Assembly (NCBI GenBank): GCA_900542635.1 | Contig: UQOJ01000049.1 | Span: 1 to 15,354 of the forward strand | Reading direction: 5' to 3' | DNA length: 15,354 nucleotides | Source of the DNA: an uncultured Collinsella sp. | Lineage (GTDB): Bacteria > Actinomycetota > Coriobacteriia > Coriobacteriales > Coriobacteriaceae | Shown: one piece after another, positions 13,264-15,354 of the stretch | How positions within the stretch are numbered: position 1 is the first letter of the stretch | How the letters are laid out: every line of letters begins with the position of its first letter | Position numbers and translations under genes: made by a program | Notes under the pieces: generated by a model | What the model was told of the DNA's origin: nothing | Database searches by the model: none | The model's input: the letters and a program-made list of their open reading frames with translations, nothing else

Positions 13264-13295
13264 TTGGTATCACTTTGATTGGGCAATGATACCAG
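13264..13295. promoter_or_regulatory. Inverted-repeat operator/promoter between divergent genes
   Basis: TGGTATCA (13265-13272) and TGATACCA (13287-13294) are exact complements 14 bases apart, in the middle of the 77-base gap between the GNAT and zinc-ribbon genes. On either strand a TTGGTA or CTGGTA hexamer is followed 17 bases later by TGATAC. The two promoters may therefore overlap face to face, though TGATAC is a weak -10. A dimeric regulator bound here would control both genes. Confidence 0.55.
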
Positions 13296-13319
13296 CGTTT
13301 GGAGAGGGGCACGAAGCAG

Positions 13320-13616
13320 ATGGGGAGCAAAAAGCGAGCCGCTTGGTCAAAAGCCAAAAGCGAGTTTTTGGGCGCTGCCACGGGCGGCGATATGAGCGAC
13401 CTGTTTGCGCGCGAAGACGAGCGCCGCGACACCCTGAACGCCGAGCGCGACGAGGCCTGGCGCTACAAATCGTGCGAGCGCAAAAACCGTTACGACACGC
13501 GCGCCGAGGCCGAGGCAGTTATGGCCGACTGCGAAAGCCGCGGGCGGCGCGGTTTGGCCTGCTACAAATGCGAATACTGCGGCGGCTGGCACCTGACATC
13601 GCACCCGTGGAAATAG
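13320..13616 (+). CDS. Small zinc-ribbon-like hypothetical protein
   Basis: A 98-residue, very charged protein. After a basic N-terminus (GSKKRAAWSKAKSEF) and an acidic/basic middle comes YKSCERKNRYDTRAEAEAVM, then ACYKCEYCGGWHLTSHPW at the C-terminus. The CxxC followed by G-W-H-L-T-S is a recurrent C-terminal pattern in small actinobacterial and phage proteins; the two Cys, His and perhaps the earlier Cys could hold a zinc ion. Function unknown; nucleic-acid or protein binding is a guess. GGAGAGGGG (13301-13309) precedes ATG 13320; the TTG at 13299 is inside or before that site. It is divergent from GNAT and convergent with rsmJ. Confidence 0.78.
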   Translation: MGSKKRAAWSKAKSEFLGAATGGDMSDLFAREDERRDTLNAERDEAWRYKSCERKNRYDTRAEAEAVMADCESRGRRGLACYKCEYCGGWHLTSHPWK

Positions 13617-13664
13617 GCACCGCATCGGCACGGCACCGACGGAGCGCCAACCATCGCACGCAAG

Positions 13665-14369
13665 CTACGGGCGCGGCGGCACCAAGACATCGTAACGAAC
13701 GGCCTTGCCCGCAAGTTGATAGCTCGGCTTAACACCGGCAAGCAGTGGCCCCTTCACCGGCCGCTTGATAACCAACTTGCGCGGGTGCACCGCAAGCGCA
13801 GCCTCAACCAGCGTCTCCTCATCGGCGCACGGCTGCTCCAGATGGTGCAAGAGTTGGAATTTCTTTTTAACCGCCGCGCTCTTGGTGCGTCCGGGAAACA
13901 TGGGGTCCAGATACACCACGTCGGGAGCGGTGAGCTCGCCCCGCCCGATCAGCTCAGCTGTATGGTAAAGGCCGGCAATGCTGTCCTCGCCCGCATGTAA
14001 GCGCATGCGCGCCACGGCTGTCGCAAGCGCCGGATCATCTGCCGCGCGATCCAGGGCATCCTTGAGGAGCGCCGCGATCACGCAATCCTGCTCATACAGA
14101 TCGACGGTAAAGCCCGCGACCGCCAGCAGCAGCGAATCCTCGCCAAAGCCTGCCGTGGCGTCAATCGCCCATGGGCTCTCGATGCCTTTTGCGCGCGCAG
14201 CCTTTACCAGCAGTTCTTGCTGCAGACGGCCCTGCTTGAGCCGTGGAAGCATGCGGCCAAAATCGGCACGCAGCTCCATCGTGCCGTCGGTGAGCGTGAG
14301 GCCCTCGGACTTCCCGATCAGCTCAAGCCCCGCGGACCGAGCAACAGAAAAGGGATCGACGACGCCCAT
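13665..14369 (-). CDS. rsmJ: 16S rRNA (guanine1516-N2)-methyltransferase RsmJ
   Basis: A 234-residue class I methyltransferase of the RsmJ (UPF0341) family, which methylates N2 of G1516 in 16S rRNA using S-adenosylmethionine. Motif I is DATAGFGED (70-78), the acidic strand-2 end is LYEQD (91-95), and the catalytic-site motif is YLDPMFPGRTKSAAVKKK (153-170), a family hallmark. HPRKLVIKRPVKGPLL (195-210) matches the conserved tail. ATG 14369 has AAGGAG (14380-14375) upstream. A small membrane-protein gene lies 63 bases upstream on the same strand and may share a transcript. E. coli RsmJ is of similar length, so the gene looks complete. The family is better known in Proteobacteria; the site modified here is inferred. 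Confidence 0.87.
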   Translation of the reverse strand: MGVVDPFSVARSAGLELIGKSEGLTLTDGTMELRADFGRMLPRLKQGRLQQELLVKAARAKGIESPWAIDATAGFGEDSLLLAVAGFTVDLYEQDCVIAALLKDALDRAADDPALATAVARMRLHAGEDSIAGLYHTAELIGRGELTAPDVVYLDPMFPGRTKSAAVKKKFQLLHHLEQPCADEETLVEAALAVHPRKLVIKRPVKGPLLAGVKPSYQLAGKAVRYDVLVPPRP

Positions 14370-14432
14370 GGGTACTCCTTAGCAAGCAAAACGAATACGT
14401 GGGCGCCGTTCATGACGACACCCAACCGTCCG

Positions 14433-14576
14433 CTATTGTCCCACATGCGACATGGCCCACAGCATCCCAATGCAAAGCACCGCCATCAATCCCGTGCACA
14501 CGGCAGCGATCACGGAATCACTCATGCGCCTTCCCAACGACCGCGGCTCACGCACTTGCTTGACTCCGTACATCAT
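14433..14576 (-). CDS. 47-residue single-span membrane protein
   Basis: A short gene read from ATG 14576 to TAG (14435-14433). The N-terminal 18 residues are basic (MMYGVKQVREPRSLGRRM). Then comes one hydrophobic span, SVIAAVCTGLMAVLCIGMLW (21-40), and a short tail AMSHVGQ. The charge pattern puts the N-terminus inside. A strong ribosome site AAGGAG (14587-14582) lies five bases before the first ATG (eight before the second). It precedes rsmJ on the same strand by 63 bases. I know no family for it. The ribosome site, membrane span and clean stop argue for a real gene, but a short frame could arise by chance. Confidence 0.6.
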   Translation of the reverse strand: MMYGVKQVREPRSLGRRMSDSVIAAVCTGLMAVLCIGMLWAMSHVGQ

Positions 14577-14730
14577 GGCTTCTCCTTCGGTCCAGCTCTT
14601 ACCATGACCCCATCATCGCAGCGCCGCGCATACGCTGCCATCGATTTGACTTACGCCCAGCTTTCCTTTTTGAAAGGTTGGACCGTGCGGGCAAGAGACG
14701 CTTTCAAACGCATGCATCGCCCCGTTGAAC

Positions 14731-14736
14731 TACAAT
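14731..14736 (+). promoter_or_regulatory. Possible -10 box of the four-span membrane protein gene
   Basis: TACAAT at 14731-14736 is one change from TATAAT and lies about 70 bases before the ATG at 14805. No convincing -35 stands 16-18 bases upstream. The rest of 14577-14804 shows only a short CTTTC/GAAAG inverted repeat near 14661-14676. Confidence 0.3.
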
Positions 14737-14804
14737 GTGCTTCACGATATGTGCCGCAACCTGGGTGCGACAGATTCTCCGCGCCCGCATCGAAAGGACC
14801 AGCC

Positions 14805-15206
14805 ATGAGCGCCGCTCGCAAGACACTCAAAATCCTCGCCCTGATTTATTTTGTTCTGGGCATCGCCAGTCTCGTCATTGGAATCGCCGGTATCGCGACC
14901 GGCAAGCTCGAGTCCACCTACGGATCGAATGCCATGCTCGCCGCGGTCGTGCTTGTCGCCAAGGGCCTCATTGATCTCGCCGCGGGCGTTGCGGGCATCA
15001 AGGGTGCCAACAAGCCTTCGCAGGTAGATGGCGCGTTTAAGCTCGGTATTGTTGCCGCAATCGCCACGATTGCGCAGGCCGTGCTCACGCTTCCCGCGTT
15101 TGGCGGCGACGCCATCAACTTTGGCGCCTTTGTCATCGTGGTGTACGACCTGTTCTTTGTTCAGCAGGCACATGACGTTAAGGCCGAGAACAAGGACCGC
15201 CTGTAA
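14805..15206 (+). CDS. Four-span integral membrane protein of unknown function
   Basis: A 133-residue protein with four hydrophobic segments: about 9-31 (LALIYFVLGIASLVIGIAGI), 45-66 (AMLAAVVLVAKGLIDLAAGV), 79-100 (FKLGIVAAIATIAQAVLTL) and 107-122 (INFGAFVIVVYDLFF). The loop after span 2 is basic (GIKGANKPSQ) and the ends MSAARKTLK and KAENKDRL are charged, which puts both ends in the cytoplasm. Gly-rich spans and an even number of helices are common in small DUF-type membrane proteins, but I recognise no named family. AAAGGA (14793-14798) precedes ATG 14805. The longer frame reading in from upstream crosses non-coding sequence and is not used. A strong terminator follows, so it appears to be a single-gene unit. 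Confidence 0.82.
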   Translation: MSAARKTLKILALIYFVLGIASLVIGIAGIATGKLESTYGSNAMLAAVVLVAKGLIDLAAGVAGIKGANKPSQVDGAFKLGIVAAIATIAQAVLTLPAFGGDAINFGAFVIVVYDLFFVQQAHDVKAENKDRL

Positions 15207-15244
15207 GCGTTCGCTTCTCATAACCTCTGCAGCCAAGCAACTAA

Positions 15245-15280
15245 AAAGGGCCGATCGCGCATCTCCGCGGTCGGCCCTTT
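15245..15280 (+). terminator. Intrinsic terminator after the four-span membrane protein gene
   Basis: AAAGGGCCGATCGCG (15245-15259) pairs with CGCGGTCGGCCCTTT (15266-15280) with one G-T wobble and a six-base loop. The A run on the left and T run on the right make it a bidirectional intrinsic terminator. Confidence 0.9.
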
Positions 15281-15304
15281 ACGTTTGCCCAGATAAAACG
15301 GGAC

Positions 15305-15348
15305 TGCGGACAAAAAGTTGGACCATCAGGTCCGGTTTGGAGTCCGCA
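15305..15348. repeat. Nested palindrome at the window edge
   Basis: Outer arms TGCGGAC (15305-15311) and GTCCGCA (15342-15348) enclose inner arms GGACC (15320-15324) and GGTCC (15329-15333), with an ATCA loop and partly pairable flanks between. This could be an end of a mobile element, a repeat unit, or a structured leader of a gene beyond the window. The window stops six bases later, so its context is lost. Confidence 0.6.
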
Positions 15349-15354
15349 TGACAT

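Overview
The window reads as one chromosomal contig of a high-GC, gene-dense anaerobic bacterium. Collinsella or a close Coriobacteriia relative is my best guess. The guess rests on GC-rich codon use, AAGGAG-type ribosome sites, the gene set (CobW-type GTPase, ArsC-like protein, TetM-like GTPase, UvrA2) and an ATGTGACAAAGG/CCTTTGTCACAT palindrome present three times; no rRNA or other marker is here to prove it. Bases 1-46 are not genomic. They are an Illumina Nextera adapter with an i5 index left on the contig end, so real sequence begins at 47.

Layout. 47-1659: a two-GGDEF-domain protein with a PAS-like middle. 1660-2600: a sparse, partly AT-rich stretch with two small minus-strand genes (one a DUF3784-like membrane protein) and a probable gene remnant. 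2601-5493: plus-strand housekeeping genes, namely a flavoprotein with a cysteine cluster, an ArsC/Spx-fold protein without the usual cysteine, a CobW/G3E GTPase, a terminator, and trmL with a long insertion. 5486-10503: a block with palindromes at both ends and one inside. It holds an AAA ATPase with a winged-helix end (plus strand), then a UvrA2-type ABC protein and a second, paralogous AAA ATPase, which form an overlapping minus-strand pair. 10497-12500: a TetM-like translational GTPase. 12754-13616: divergent GNAT acetyltransferase and small zinc-ribbon-like genes around an inverted repeat. 13665-14576: rsmJ with a 47-codon single-span membrane protein upstream. 14805-15206: a four-span membrane protein, then a terminator and a nested palindrome at the window edge.

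The most interesting part is the 5 kb block 5486-10503. Two related ATPases flank a UvrA homologue that lacks the UvrB-binding region. Palindromes divide the block into modules, and the outer two palindromes supply the final ATG-TGA of the genes on either side (trmL and the TetM-like gene). The simplest reading is that the block entered between two convergent genes that once shared a single palindrome. The second ATPase has three 10-bp tandem repeats over its likely promoter, which fits control by a DNA-binding protein, possibly one of the winged-helix ATPases. The function of the block is not known from sequence alone.
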